A stretch of 64,000 nt of DNA from Calothrix sp. PCC 7716 (GTDB lineage Bacteria > Cyanobacteriota > Cyanobacteriia > Cyanobacteriales > Nostocaceae). The translations under genes and the position numbers were made by a program. Under the pieces are notes generated by a model. It was not told the origin of the DNA. It made no database searches and saw only the letters and a list, made by a program, of their open reading frames with translations. Shown here piece after piece: positions 1 to 9,689 of the stretch (position 1 is its first letter; each line of letters begins with the position of its first letter). The stretch spans positions 10,358,580 to 10,422,579 of the forward strand of contig NZ_AP025018.1 in the NCBI RefSeq assembly GCF_019977735.1, read 5' to 3'.

Positions 1-1341
1 TTACTAAAAAGAAACGCAAACAAAGAAACAGGAACAAATGCTTTTCAAAAACAAGAATGGAACTCAGCTATTAGTGCATTTAGAAAGTCATTAAAGCAAA
101 TTCCCAATGACCCCGAAAGTTTAATTTACTTAAATAACGCTATTGCAGCAAACACAAAACAAGATAACTTGCACATTGCAGTTAGTGTCCCCATCACTAA
201 AAACCCAAACGTTGCGGAAGAAATTTTACGTGGTATTGCTCATGCTCAAAGTAAAATTAACTGTGGTAGCGTAGACAAAATTGTACAACCTATCCAAAGC
301 GATCAAAATCCAACATGTACTCAAGGCATTAATAACAGACAGTTACAAGTAGAAATAGTAGACGACGGTAACGACCATTCAACAACAACACAAGTCGCAA
401 GTAAAATAGCAAATGACAATAATCAGAATGATATTATTGCAGTTATTGGGCATTACAGAAGTGAACTAACAAAAGCTGCTGTAAATTTGGGATATATGAA
501 TAATCTTCTTGTTATTTCCCCTACAAGTACATCTACCGAATTAAGCAATTCATCATATCCTATTCTTCGCACAGTTACAAGTGATACTGTTGCAGTCACA
601 AATTTATATCAGTATATACTCACAAAAATTCCATCAAAATCAATCAAACCAGTAATAGCATATGATAGAGGAGAATCTTATAGCGAATCAATAAAAGACA
701 AATTTATCAAAATTGCGAATCAACAAAATATACCTATATACGACTTAAAAACAGATAGCACCAAACAAATTATTAATGGAGCTAGAAAAAATAATGCTAA
801 CGTACTATTACTAGCTCCTTCTGGTATAGAAGAAGTTTTAAATAAAGGGTTAGAAGTAGTTAAAGAAGTTTCTAACATCCCAAATAATAATTTAATATTA
901 CTAGGCGCCAGTACATTATATAGTCCAGCCACACTAAATCAAACTTTTGGCTCCAGAGCAGAACAAACTAAGTTAATAACAGCAGTACCTTGGCACAGAA
1001 GTGAATCACCTGCCAATTTATCTGAATTCGAGAAAGAATCTGATCAACTTTGGGGTGGTGCAAAAATCAACTGGGTTACGGTAACATCCTACGATGCAGT
1101 ACAAGTAATTAGTCAAGGTTTAAGCACAATTACAGAAAAACCCACTCGTCAACTACTTAAAGACAGTATACTCAACAACCTAGATAATTTTACAGCAGAA
1201 GGCGCCGTTGCAAAAGTTCAATTTGACACTCAACAAGAAAAAGGCAGTAGAAAACCAGTTAGCAGTGGCAACCGTGTAGGAGTACTAGTAAAAGTACAAT
1301 GCCAAAAGTCTTCCTGCAACTTCATTGAAGAGAAATTGTAG
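1..1341 (+). CDS. TPR plus periplasmic-binding (branched-chain amino-acid type) protein, 5' end outside window
   Basis: The frame is open from the first base, so the true start lies upstream; the TTG at 169 is an internal codon. The first ~50 visible residues form a TPR-like helical pair (WNSAISAFRKSLKQIPNDPE). They are followed by a type-1 periplasmic binding fold, with IAVSVPITKNPNVAEEILRG at its start and AVIGHYRSELTKAAV in the ligand-binding half. Such domains bind small ligands; in cyanobacteria the fold is also fused to signalling modules rather than used for uptake. No permease or ATPase gene is adjacent, so a sensor role is more likely than transport (inference). It converges on a DUF1822 gene. 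Confidence 0.75.
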   Translation, partial: LLKRNANKETGTNAFQKQEWNSAISAFRKSLKQIPNDPESLIYLNNAIAANTKQDNLHIAVSVPITKNPNVAEEILRGIAHAQSKINCGSVDKIVQPIQSDQNPTCTQGINNRQLQVEIVDDGNDHSTTTQVASKIANDNNQNDIIAVIGHYRSELTKAAVNLGYMNNLLVISPTSTSTELSNSSYPILRTVTSDTVAVTNLYQYILTKIPSKSIKPVIAYDRGESYSESIKDKFIKIANQQNIPIYDLKTDSTKQIINGARKNNANVLLLAPSGIEEVLNKGLEVVKEVSNIPNNNLILLGASTLYSPATLNQTFGSRAEQTKLITAVPWHRSESPANLSEFEKESDQLWGGAKINWVTVTSYDAVQVISQGLSTITEKPTRQLLKDSILNNLDNFTAEGAVAKVQFDTQQEKGSRKPVSSGNRVGVLVKVQCQKSSCNFIEEKL

Positions 1342-1348
1342 GTTGGGG

Positions 1349-1366
1349 GCGGGCAAGGATGCCCGC
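1349..1366. repeat. Hairpin of the GGGCAAGGATGCCC interspersed repeat
   Basis: GCGGGCAAGGATGCCCGC is an inverted repeat between convergent genes, followed by a CCACAAGAT tail. The same core recurs near 9809, 38645, 40220, 40372 and 54508. It may act as a bidirectional terminator here (inference). Confidence 0.7.
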
Positions 1367-1425
1367 TCCACAAGATGTATTACAAAATGTGTTACATAAT
1401 GTATTGCAATATTTGTTAGAGGATG

Positions 1426-2595
1426 TTAGGCACTGAAATATTCTGTGATGCTGGCTTCACCTAGGGATACTTGAACACTAAATTTGTCTTTTGGGTCAGC
1501 ATTGAATCTAAATTGAATATAATTGTCTTGGCTGCGTGCTTTAACTTCGAGTAGTGTTTTACCGTTTTCATCGAATCCGGCTAATTTGAGGTTTTGGGGT
1601 AGAAACGTTTGATTATCCATTGGGTAAACTCGTAACAGAATGCCTCTTTTACCGTCAAGTTTTGGTAATATAGCTACCATGAGAGCAACTGAATATCCTG
1701 CCAAACGCATTCCTAAATCTGTAATTTGTCTAATTGCGGCAGATGGATGTTTGGGGTTTATTTTCCATAAAAGTTCAACTGCTTTCCAGCGAGTTTCGTC
1801 GTCTTGAGTTGACTTGATAAGTTGAGTTAATGCTGATAATGGTTCTAAGTGAGCAGGGTAAGTTTTTTGTGTTGTGTTGCCGCGCTGATTTTCGTATAAA
1901 GTGCTAATAAATTGTTTGAGGCTGCTAGTATCGTTAGGGTTTATCTGCTCTGAAGTAATACCACGATGTCTAAAAGCCATGTTATATGTTTGAGTGCTAA
2001 AAAATTCTTCTACTGTTTGCCAGCTAGTTTCAATAATATTATTTAGCCATTCTTCTAAATTTACAATTTGTGGTGATGTGGATGATGTGAGTGTGTTGCT
2101 TTTAATTTTTAGGTGATTTAAGTATTCTGGAAATTCATCAAACGCGCGCAGTTGATTTAATGGTATACTCCCTTCGTTGTCTGCTATTTGCGGTGTAAAA
2201 CCTATTAGTGTTGCTTGTTTTAATGATTGAGTCAATTGTACTGCTACATAACCAACGCGCTCATCCCATGCTGAACATGGTACTTCTAATGTGTCGGCGC
2301 CTGGTAATATTGGACGACATTCAAATTTACCTATACCTCTAACGTTTAAATCGGCAATATCTAAAAACTTATGTACTATTGGGTTGCGACTATCACTACC
2401 TTCCCAGTTAGTTGCAAAACCCATACATTTAAAATAATGCTCAACTGCGTATATCGCTAAAGTATTTAAGTATACTTGCTTGGCTCTATCGGCACGATTT
2501 TGCTGTTTGCTATATATTTGAGCTATAGAGTGCGCTTCAAAAGAAAGCGGTACTGTAAAAGTTAAAGCGTCAGCAGTATTTGTAGTATTCATCAT
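1426..2595 (-). CDS. DUF1822 family protein (copy 1)
   Basis: Family of unknown function found in cyanobacteria. The call rests on the N-terminal FTVPLSFEAH segment and the conserved C-terminal pattern DLGMRL...YPMDNQTFLP...DNYIQFRF. The same pattern recurs in the second copy at 5145-6383 (DLGMQL, YPTSGEYYLP, DNYIQLKRF), so the two are paralogues. No signal peptide or membrane segment is visible, so it is probably cytoplasmic. It lies 34 bp downstream of a sigma-factor gene on the same strand, likely one transcript. An AAGGAG lies just upstream; the second ATG (2592) has better spacing than the first. Function unknown; a partner of the adjacent sigma factor is only an inference from the repeated pairing. 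Confidence 0.8.
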   Translation of the reverse strand: MMNTTNTADALTFTVPLSFEAHSIAQIYSKQQNRADRAKQVYLNTLAIYAVEHYFKCMGFATNWEGSDSRNPIVHKFLDIADLNVRGIGKFECRPILPGADTLEVPCSAWDERVGYVAVQLTQSLKQATLIGFTPQIADNEGSIPLNQLRAFDEFPEYLNHLKIKSNTLTSSTSPQIVNLEEWLNNIIETSWQTVEEFFSTQTYNMAFRHRGITSEQINPNDTSSLKQFISTLYENQRGNTTQKTYPAHLEPLSALTQLIKSTQDDETRWKAVELLWKINPKHPSAAIRQITDLGMRLAGYSVALMVAILPKLDGKRGILLRVYPMDNQTFLPQNLKLAGFDENGKTLLEVKARSQDNYIQFRFNADPKDKFSVQVSLGEASITEYFSA

Positions 2596-2629
2596 TGCTC
2601 CTTAATAGTTATTATGTACTGTATATAAT

Positions 2630-3379
2630 TTAATGCTGTAGTTTTTCTCGGAAATATGGTTCTAGTTTCTCTAAGTTCCTTTTAAAAAAGCTATTAAGAG
2701 TTTGGTAAGAAATGTCTAACTCTGAAGCTAGCTGTTGCATGTTTCTTCCTTTGACGTATAAGTATATGGCTATATACTGAAAAGTGATATCAGGCTTATC
2801 TCTAACGGATACTTTGAACTTATTGTCTGGGTCATCAATTAATAACTCCCTTAATACATCACAGTTAGATATTGACTTACCGGAAGAATTTGAGAAGTGT
2901 TTGCTCATGATATTATCTTGCACAAACTCATCTAATCCATCTAAAGATATCACCTGACCTTGTTTTGAATTATGATTGCCTGTGAGCTTAGGAATACGTG
3001 TAACGCCGTATTTGCAATGCTTTTTGTAAAGATTACTATATTTATTGCGAATAATTGTACAAATCAATGGCAGCAATGGGTGCTTGGGGTCATATCTGTC
3101 AATATATTGGCTAATTGCAATAAACGTTTCCTGAAGCGCATCATTGAATAAGTCATCAAAAAGACCATTCGATAAATTGCCATATTTTGTTTTAAGGCTT
3201 TTTCTCAAAATTCCAAACGTTGGCTGTCTCCACAGTTCTTGAATTAACAGAGTTAATGCACGATGTCTTTGTGGACTTCCTGCAAGAGTGTTTTGAGCTT
3301 GTATCGCTAACTGTTGTAGCTGAGAAGGAGTCTCGCTGGATGGAGTCTGGGTTTCATCAAAGGTCATCATAGTCATCAT
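2630..3379 (-). CDS. Sigma-70 family (ECF-like) RNA polymerase sigma factor
   Basis: 249 residues with region-2-like sequence (FDDLFNDALQETFIAISQYI, then RYDPKHPLLPLICTIIRNKY) and a C-terminal region-4 helix-turn-helix (YVKGRNMQQLASELDISYQT). This is the organisation of short ECF-type sigma factors, which direct RNA polymerase to a small regulon. It is transcribed with DUF1822 copy 1 and divergently from a second sigma-like gene, leaving about 310 bp for promoters of both. No anti-sigma factor with a transmembrane segment is next to it. There are several in-frame ATGs at the start (MMTMMTF) and no clear Shine-Dalgarno, so the exact start is uncertain. Confidence 0.75.
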   Translation of the reverse strand: MMTMMTFDETQTPSSETPSQLQQLAIQAQNTLAGSPQRHRALTLLIQELWRQPTFGILRKSLKTKYGNLSNGLFDDLFNDALQETFIAISQYIDRYDPKHPLLPLICTIIRNKYSNLYKKHCKYGVTRIPKLTGNHNSKQGQVISLDGLDEFVQDNIMSKHFSNSSGKSISNCDVLRELLIDDPDNKFKVSVRDKPDITFQYIAIYLYVKGRNMQQLASELDISYQTLNSFFKRNLEKLEPYFREKLQH

Positions 3380-3679
3380 CTATAGCTATATATCAGTGTT
3401 TGTACTTAATATACGCAGGCGCCACCCAAAGGCTTTACCCACCATTACTTTTCTGCACAAGCTAGGGGGTTTTATGCAAAATTGAAATTCTTTACAAAAC
3501 TTTACGAAAAAAGAAACGCAAAATCTTTGGTAAGAAGCCCGGTTTCTTGTCAAAAGCCTATAATCTAAGTTTTTACGCAAATTTTGAGCGGCGTTGCATA
3601 TTCGATTAATTATGGCGCCCATAAGTAGGTTGAGGGCAGAATGGTGTTCAATACACGGATATTATAGAAAATGGTGCAT
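3380..3679. other. Intergenic region between divergent sigma-factor genes
   Basis: About 300 bp without a gene. It holds two GGCGCC sites (about 3417 and 3612) and one AGAAGCCCGGTTTCTT palindrome of the type found in the MITEs further right. Promoters for both divergent transcripts must lie here, but I see no convincing -35/-10 pair. Confidence 0.5.
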
Positions 3680-3684
3680 GGAGG
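3680..3684 (+). promoter_or_regulatory. Ribosome binding site that selects a GTG start
   Basis: GGAGG lies 7 nt before GTG at 3692. The in-frame ATG at 3671 lies upstream of this site and has none of its own, so GTG is the likely start of the sigma-like gene. Confidence 0.6.
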
Positions 3685-3691
3685 TTTAAAT

Positions 3692-5143
3692 GTGAAGAAA
3701 CGTGACGACACTATACAAAAATTTTCGACGTTTTTGATGTTCGAGGGGGTTAATAAACGCCTAAATCTAGTATGGCAGACTGATTCACAGTTGGAACGCA
3801 ATATGAAAAGATTGATGCAAAGTGAATCGGAGGTTAAGTCAGAGTACTGGGCACACTATTTTCTTAAAATTATTAAGGTAAATCAAGCTGTGCAGCAGGT
3901 GTCTTTGTCTCCAGATTGTTTTGTTAAAGCCAGGGGGCATTTATCATCTTATTTGCAAGAAGCTTGTTTGTGGGCGGCACATAAGAGTTTCCAACGGTTT
4001 AGTTTTATTCGGCACAAGTATCCACTCCCGGAGTTGTTTCAAATAGCTAATTTGGCTGTTAACCCACCAGAAAAGTTATTTAAAACTTTTGATATTGAAC
4101 ATCCTCAAGCGAATTTGAATGCTTATGCAAAAATAGCTATTTTACGTTTTACTGGTAATTTAATCTATACTCAAGATATTGAGGCGAAAAGAGATAAGTT
4201 TACTGATTATGGTTTGCTTAAGGATTTAACGGCGAAGGAACTGAAAGAAGCTTTATTGGCAAGAGGTATTAATCACAGCAATATCAATTCTTATTATTTG
4301 GCTTGGCAATGTTTTGATGAAATTTATCTGTATAAGCCAGATAATCGCGCGCTTGGTTCTGAAGAAAGTTTGCAAATTGAGCAAATTACGTCTTGTTATA
4401 ATCAGCGCTGCCAAGAGTTTGATTTAACAAGCCAATCTGTTGCACAAGTGAAAAATATTCTTTTAACTTGTATTCAAGCTGCACGCAATTATCGTACCAA
4501 ACAGTTTTCGCCTCTTGATGAGCAAATCAATATTACTGATTGTAATTCAAGTCTTTTAGAAAATTTAATTCAAAACGAAGAATGGCAAGAAACACAATCT
4601 TTGATTAAAGAATTATTTTTGGCGTTACCTGAACAAGGACAACTAATGCTTAAGCTTTGGCATGGTTTAGGTTTGACTCAAACTGAAATCGCAGGCGCCA
4701 TTACTAATAAATATACAGGAATACAAAAACAGTATCAAGTTGCCCGCCATTTAGGAAAATATACAAAAATTTTATTAGATGGTCTAATTTACCAGTGGCA
4801 GAAGAACTTAAGAGAGGTTAAGGTATATGATGACAAAAATATAGAAGCGATTAAAGACGCTATGAACGATTGTCTACAGGTATATACTCAGCAAGAGTTT
4901 TTCAATACTTTAGATAGAGTTGCTCGAATCAAGATTGCCGATAACATATCTTTTAATAATATTGAGAATGATAATAAAATTAAACAAAAATTAGTAAATG
5001 CTTTTCAAAAAGAGCTAGAAACAAGCACGCAACTGGGCATCAATGCTTTAGATGGCGCCAAAAACAAACTAGCTATTTTTATTGATAACTGGCTAATAAA
5101 TAGAAATACTTATCGTACTACATGCAACCATACAGCAAAATAA
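3692..5143 (+). CDS. Sigma-70-like transcription factor, long form
   Basis: About 483 residues from the GTG chosen by the GGAGG site. A helical N-terminal domain (AHKSFQRFSFIRHKYPLPEL, ANLNAYAKIAILRFTGNLIY) resembles sigma region 2. A C-terminal region-4-like segment (LALPEQGQLMLKLWHGLGLT followed by TEIAGAI) carries the helix-turn-helix. It is much longer than typical ECF factors, with about 120 residues after the HTH of unknown role. It is the first gene of a tightly packed plus-strand operon with DUF1822 copy 2 (1-bp gap) and the CHAT-CHASE2 gene, suggesting regulation in response to that protein (inference). It could instead be a non-sigma DNA-binding protein derived from the family. Confidence 0.65.
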   Translation: MKKRDDTIQKFSTFLMFEGVNKRLNLVWQTDSQLERNMKRLMQSESEVKSEYWAHYFLKIIKVNQAVQQVSLSPDCFVKARGHLSSYLQEACLWAAHKSFQRFSFIRHKYPLPELFQIANLAVNPPEKLFKTFDIEHPQANLNAYAKIAILRFTGNLIYTQDIEAKRDKFTDYGLLKDLTAKELKEALLARGINHSNINSYYLAWQCFDEIYLYKPDNRALGSEESLQIEQITSCYNQRCQEFDLTSQSVAQVKNILLTCIQAARNYRTKQFSPLDEQINITDCNSSLLENLIQNEEWQETQSLIKELFLALPEQGQLMLKLWHGLGLTQTEIAGAITNKYTGIQKQYQVARHLGKYTKILLDGLIYQWQKNLREVKVYDDKNIEAIKDAMNDCLQVYTQQEFFNTLDRVARIKIADNISFNNIENDNKIKQKLVNAFQKELETSTQLGINALDGAKNKLAIFIDNWLINRNTYRTTCNHTAK

Positions 5144-5144
5144 T

Positions 5145-6383
5145 ATGAGCTACAACTTGAGTGAGTTACAAACCATTTACCCTAATCAATTGTGGTTAGA
5201 GTTATCAAACCAAGCACAAGAAGATGCCTGGAAACAGATTTATTCACAGCATTATTCTACTGATGCTGCACGATGGCGAGCATTTTTAAATTATCTATCT
5301 ATAAATACCTTTTCTAATTGGTTAAGAGATGACCCAGAATTTAATAACGTCATTAAAATTACCAGTTTGGATGACTTGGCAACGTACTGGGAAGTAGTCA
5401 ACGGATGTGCGATTACTGTAGACAATACTAAATTAGTATTGATACCTAGCGACAAAAGTAATCCATTGGAATTTGAAGTTCCAGCAGAATGGGTTAATAT
5501 TCCCGATTGGGCCGGAGAATATTATTTGCATGTACAGTTAAATCTAGAACAATCATGGTTACGAGTATGGGGATATACAACCCACGAGCAACTTACCAAG
5601 TATGCAACGTTCAACCAAATGACTAGAACATACTGTCTAGAAAGAGAGTCTCTTATCGAAGACTTAAATGTGATGTGGGTTGCACGTGAGTACTGTCAAC
5701 AACAATTACACTTCAAACCTTTATTAGCAACCTCAAATGCACTCTTCACACAATTACTGAATATACTAAGTCAGTCAAATATCCACTCTCCCCGTTTGTA
5801 TGGAAATTTTGACGAGTGGAGTGCTTTGATTGCATCCAATACACTGAGGCAAGAATTATACAAACATAGAGTCAATAAACTCAGTAATACTATTCAGCCT
5901 AAATGTACTAACTTAACTAATTTAAGTCTATGGTTAGAAGACATTTTTGAAACTGGTTGGCAACATATAGATGCTTTGTTAAATCTACAGCAAAGAACTT
6001 TAGCTGCTCAATTTAGGCAAGATGCTGCTTTAACTTATCGTACTCAAGGCGCCAAGTTAATCGATTTAGGAATGCAATTAGGTAATAAGGCTGTTGTACT
6101 ATTAATTGGGCTATCACCTGAGATAGATGACAAAGTAAATATTCGCGTGCAATTATATCCTACAAGTGGGGAATATTACTTACCTGCAAGTATAAAACTT
6201 TCCTTATTATTGCCTTCAGGTGCTGTTGTTCAAGAAGTTGTTTCTAGAAACCATGACAATTACATTCAATTAAAAAGATTTAAATTTCCTTTAGGAAAAT
6301 ATTTTAGTATTCAATTGGTGTTGCAAGATGTCATTATAAAAGAGGATTTCATGCTTGATGCACTCATTGGCAAGTCGCCATGA
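5145..6383 (+). CDS. DUF1822 family protein (copy 2)
   Basis: 412 residues with the C-terminal DUF1822 pattern (DLGMQLGNKAVVLLIGLSPE, DNYIQLKRFKFPLGKYFSIQ) that also occurs in copy 1. It starts 1 bp after the sigma-like gene, and its last codons overlap the CHAT-CHASE2 start by 4 bp (ATGA), so the three are almost certainly translationally coupled. It lacks membrane segments. The pairing of a DUF1822 protein with a sigma-like protein occurs twice in this window, in mirror image. Function unknown. Confidence 0.8.
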   Translation: MSYNLSELQTIYPNQLWLELSNQAQEDAWKQIYSQHYSTDAARWRAFLNYLSINTFSNWLRDDPEFNNVIKITSLDDLATYWEVVNGCAITVDNTKLVLIPSDKSNPLEFEVPAEWVNIPDWAGEYYLHVQLNLEQSWLRVWGYTTHEQLTKYATFNQMTRTYCLERESLIEDLNVMWVAREYCQQQLHFKPLLATSNALFTQLLNILSQSNIHSPRLYGNFDEWSALIASNTLRQELYKHRVNKLSNTIQPKCTNLTNLSLWLEDIFETGWQHIDALLNLQQRTLAAQFRQDAALTYRTQGAKLIDLGMQLGNKAVVLLIGLSPEIDDKVNIRVQLYPTSGEYYLPASIKLSLLLPSGAVVQEVVSRNHDNYIQLKRFKFPLGKYFSIQLVLQDVIIKEDFMLDALIGKSP

Positions 6384-8743
6384 ATAAGTTAGTAGTATTA
6401 AATTTGGGTAAGGGTAATTTCAGACAGGGTTTTTCGACTGTTACAATTCAACTATGGGAAAATACAAACGCACCAACACAAATGGTGGGGAGTTTGCCTG
6501 CTGCACCAGAAATTTCTGAGTCATATAGACGTTGGCAGCTAATTTATTGTTTACTCAACGAAGCGCTTTATCACGATAGAAGTTGGCGAAAGTTAAGAAA
6601 TGATGACATTCTGACCAATGATTTTGACGTAGAGGTTGAAGAAGAAGATATTACAAATGTTTCGTTAATGGAATTCAGTAGCTTATGTGAAGAGTTGCAG
6701 TATCATATTAATTTATGGTTTAAATCTTTATCATTTATACACGTCAATCAAAAGTTACGCACGAAACTGGCGCCGAGTGATGAGATAAAATTTATATTTG
6801 AGACAGAAGACGAAGAAGCTCGAAAAATACCCTGGCATTTGTGGGATTTTTTTGAAGATTACGTCAATGCAGTAGCTTGTCTGAGTACTTCACAATTTGA
6901 ATATCTTGAACCAAGTGCAAAAAATCCAACTCGTCCAATGCGGATTTTAGCAATTTTGGGAAACAGTGAAGGAATTGACGTAGAAAAAGACCGAGCAATT
7001 TTAGAGCTTACAAATGCACAAACAGTATTTTTAGTGGAACCCAAACGTCGAGAGTTAGATTACTGGCTCTGGGATAAGCAAGGATGGGATATAGTATTTT
7101 TTGCAGGACATAGCTCTAGTCAATCGGATGGCGAAACGGGTACAATTCAAATAAACAAGACAGATACTTTAACGATTTCGCAACTAAAAAACGGTTTACG
7201 AGCGGCATTATCTAATGGTTTAAGTCTAACTATATTTAATTCGTGTGATGGTCTTGGACTAGCACGTGATTTAGCATCGCTACATATTCCGCAAATTATA
7301 GTAATGCGTGAACCAGTTCCAGATATTATTGCCCAAGCGTTTTTAAAGAATTTTATCGAAGCATTTGCAACTGGTAAGTCTTTGTATATGTCGGTGCGAG
7401 AAGCACAAGCAAGGTTACAAGGATTAGAAGATGAATATCCCTGTGCGAGTTGGTTACCTGTAATATGTCAAAACCCAGCAGCAGCACCATTGATTTGGAG
7501 AAGCAAATTTTTTGTACATAAACCTAATTTACCAAGAAAGTTTTTATTTACAGCATTACTTCAAGTTAGTTTACTAGTAAGTAGTGTAGTAGTAGTTGCA
7601 CGCAGTACCGGAATTATGGAGTCATGGGAACTTTCAGCTTTCGACAAAATTATGCGTAGTCGTCCTGCTGAAAAACCTGATAATCGAATTATAGTTATAA
7701 CGGTGACTGAAGCAGATGTTCAAGCTCAAAATCCCCAAGAAAGACGAGGGTTGTCTTTATCTAACAGAACTCTTGCTACTGTTATGGAAAAAATACAGCA
7801 ATTTAAACCTCGTGTAATAGGTTTAGACCTTTATCGAGAGAACCCTGTAGAAGCTAATTTCCAAAACTTAGCAGCAGTCATGCGAAGTGATAACTTTATT
7901 GCTGTTTGTAAAGGAGGTGAAGATAATGCAGACCCAGGAGTTCCACCACCACCAGAGACTTTACAAACAAGTGTTGGTTTTACTGATGTAGTCCCTGACC
8001 CCGACACTATTTTACGTCGTCACCTGCTGGCAATGGCGCCTCCAACTGCTAAAAACGCTAAATGTAAAACAGATAAATCTTTTAGTTTCCGAGTTGCGAC
8101 CCGTTATCTAGCGAGTGAAAATATTGGTTCCAAGCTAACTCCAGACAAAAATTTAGTTATCGGTAATACAGTCTTTAATAACTTACAATCAAACAGTGGC
8201 GCCTATCATGATATAAATAGTGAAGGACACCAAGTACTATTGAACTGGCGTGCTGCCAATCCATATATTAGAACATTCACTGTCCAAGATGTATTAGATA
8301 ACAAGTTAACGTCAGATTTAGTAAAAAATCGTATAATTCTTATTGGTACAACTGCCGACAGCTTTAATGACCTGCGTTGGTCTACACCTTACACAAAAGG
8401 AAAATGGCCTCACTCTCAAATTGCAGGTGTAGTTGTACAAGCACATATGATTAGTCAAATTTTGAGTGCAGTGTTAAATAATCGTCCTTTATTGAATGTG
8501 CTGCCAAAATGGAGCGAATATATTTGGATATGGTCTTGGGCAATAGTAGGAGCAGCAATAGCTTTAACTATACAATCAACACGGCGCCTAATTTTGACGG
8601 CAGTAATTAGCTGCGGAGTGCTTTATGGTGTTTGTCTTTACATATTTATATTAGGTATTTGGATACCCTTAGTACCATCAATGCTGGTTTTGTTAGCAAG
8701 CACTACGAGTTTGAAAGTTTATAGAAACCGGGTTTCTTCATGA
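6380..8743 (+). CDS. CHAT (caspase-like protease) - CHASE2 membrane protein
   Basis: 787 residues. Residues ~1-370 form a CHAT domain, the caspase-fold peptidase family, with the expected dyad: His244 in FFAGHSS and Cys289 in IFNSCDG. A membrane segment (~382-403) leads to a CHASE2 sensor domain (~408-690; FDKIMRSRPAEKPDNRIIVI, GLDLYRENP), and three C-terminal membrane helices follow (~710-785). CHASE2 is an extracytoplasmic signal-sensing domain, so this should be a receptor with a cytoplasmic protease-like head. It has no kinase or cyclase output domain. The coupled sigma-like gene is a possible downstream target (inference). Substrate unknown. Confidence 0.85.
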   Translation: MNKLVVLNLGKGNFRQGFSTVTIQLWENTNAPTQMVGSLPAAPEISESYRRWQLIYCLLNEALYHDRSWRKLRNDDILTNDFDVEVEEEDITNVSLMEFSSLCEELQYHINLWFKSLSFIHVNQKLRTKLAPSDEIKFIFETEDEEARKIPWHLWDFFEDYVNAVACLSTSQFEYLEPSAKNPTRPMRILAILGNSEGIDVEKDRAILELTNAQTVFLVEPKRRELDYWLWDKQGWDIVFFAGHSSSQSDGETGTIQINKTDTLTISQLKNGLRAALSNGLSLTIFNSCDGLGLARDLASLHIPQIIVMREPVPDIIAQAFLKNFIEAFATGKSLYMSVREAQARLQGLEDEYPCASWLPVICQNPAAAPLIWRSKFFVHKPNLPRKFLFTALLQVSLLVSSVVVVARSTGIMESWELSAFDKIMRSRPAEKPDNRIIVITVTEADVQAQNPQERRGLSLSNRTLATVMEKIQQFKPRVIGLDLYRENPVEANFQNLAAVMRSDNFIAVCKGGEDNADPGVPPPPETLQTSVGFTDVVPDPDTILRRHLLAMAPPTAKNAKCKTDKSFSFRVATRYLASENIGSKLTPDKNLVIGNTVFNNLQSNSGAYHDINSEGHQVLLNWRAANPYIRTFTVQDVLDNKLTSDLVKNRIILIGTTADSFNDLRWSTPYTKGKWPHSQIAGVVVQAHMISQILSAVLNNRPLLNVLPKWSEYIWIWSWAIVGAAIALTIQSTRRLILTAVISCGVLYGVCLYIFILGIWIPLVPSMLVLLASTTSLKVYRNRVSS

Positions 8744-8833
8744 AACTCGGTTTCTTGCTAAGTAATTATGCATAAAATAATGTCTTAATACAGATAAAAG
8801 TATATAACTAGATGTATTTCTTTACTTAGACAA

Positions 8834-9688
8834 ATGCAAAATACAAAGTATAATCTTAATACTATGCCTGTGCAACAAATACTGAAAAGCTTTTGTCTAA
8901 AAAGCTGTAAAAACGTCATTATTAGCTTATTGAATTTGATTGTTGTGTCATATTTTATGCCGGCAATAGCACAAGTCAATCAAGTCGAAAATTCTAACAG
9001 TACACAAGTATATTTTAATACAAATGAGCCAGATGGTTCAAGCCAAGGTAGACCTAGTGGCAGAAGGGGGACTGGTAGTCGTGGTGACTGTCCATCTGTA
9101 GAAATGCCATTAGAAGCTTTAATACCAAATGAACGTTCAGGGTTGGTAATAGAAGAAAATCCGACTCTATGGTTTTACATACCTTTTAAATCAAATCAAG
9201 TATCAGCAGGTGAATTTTCGTTGCAAGATGAAGAAAAAAACGACGTTATGCGAACTTCGTTTCCTGTACCCACTCAACCTGGTATTTTTAGCTTGCAATT
9301 AAAGACAGCAAAACCCTTAGAAATTAATAAAACTTACACATGGTACTTCAAGCTTTATTGCCAAAATAATACTACATCCAAATCATCCATACCCAGCTTT
9401 GTTAGCGGTACACTCAAAAGAGTGGCGCCGGATGTAAAATTAGAACAACAGTTAAAAGCTGCCACCACACCACGAGCAAAAATTGCAGCATATGCTCAAA
9501 ATGGTATATGGTACACAGCATTGAGCGAGTTAGCTTTACTTCGTATTGCCGAACCACAAAATACAACCTTCCAGCAAGACTGGCAAAACCTATTAGCCTA
9601 TGCCGGATTAAAATATTTAGCAAACAAACCAATTTTTGGTGAACTCAAAATCTTACAACAAAATGCATCCAACTTACCCATAAGATAA
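8834..9688 (+). CDS. DUF928 family secreted protein
   Basis: 284 residues. Residues ~20-47 form a signal peptide ending MPAIAQ. The mature part carries the family's basic/glycine run (GRPSGRRGTGSRGDCP), then a beta-rich domain (PTLWFYIPF, LEINKTYTWYFKLYC) and a helical C-terminus. DUF928 proteins commonly accompany CHASE2 proteins in cyanobacteria, and here the gene lies 90 bp after the CHAT-CHASE2 gene. As the only clearly exported partner it could be the ligand-facing component for the CHASE2 sensor (inference). Start may be 8834 or the ATG at 8864. Confidence 0.8.
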   Translation: MQNTKYNLNTMPVQQILKSFCLKSCKNVIISLLNLIVVSYFMPAIAQVNQVENSNSTQVYFNTNEPDGSSQGRPSGRRGTGSRGDCPSVEMPLEALIPNERSGLVIEENPTLWFYIPFKSNQVSAGEFSLQDEEKNDVMRTSFPVPTQPGIFSLQLKTAKPLEINKTYTWYFKLYCQNNTTSKSSIPSFVSGTLKRVAPDVKLEQQLKAATTPRAKIAAYAQNGIWYTALSELALLRIAEPQNTTFQQDWQNLLAYAGLKYLANKPIFGELKILQQNASNLPIR

Positions 9689-9689
9689 A

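Noticed and set aside
169-171. TTG as the start of the first gene
   Set aside because: The frame is open to base 1 and encodes a TPR-like segment, so the gene starts before the window.
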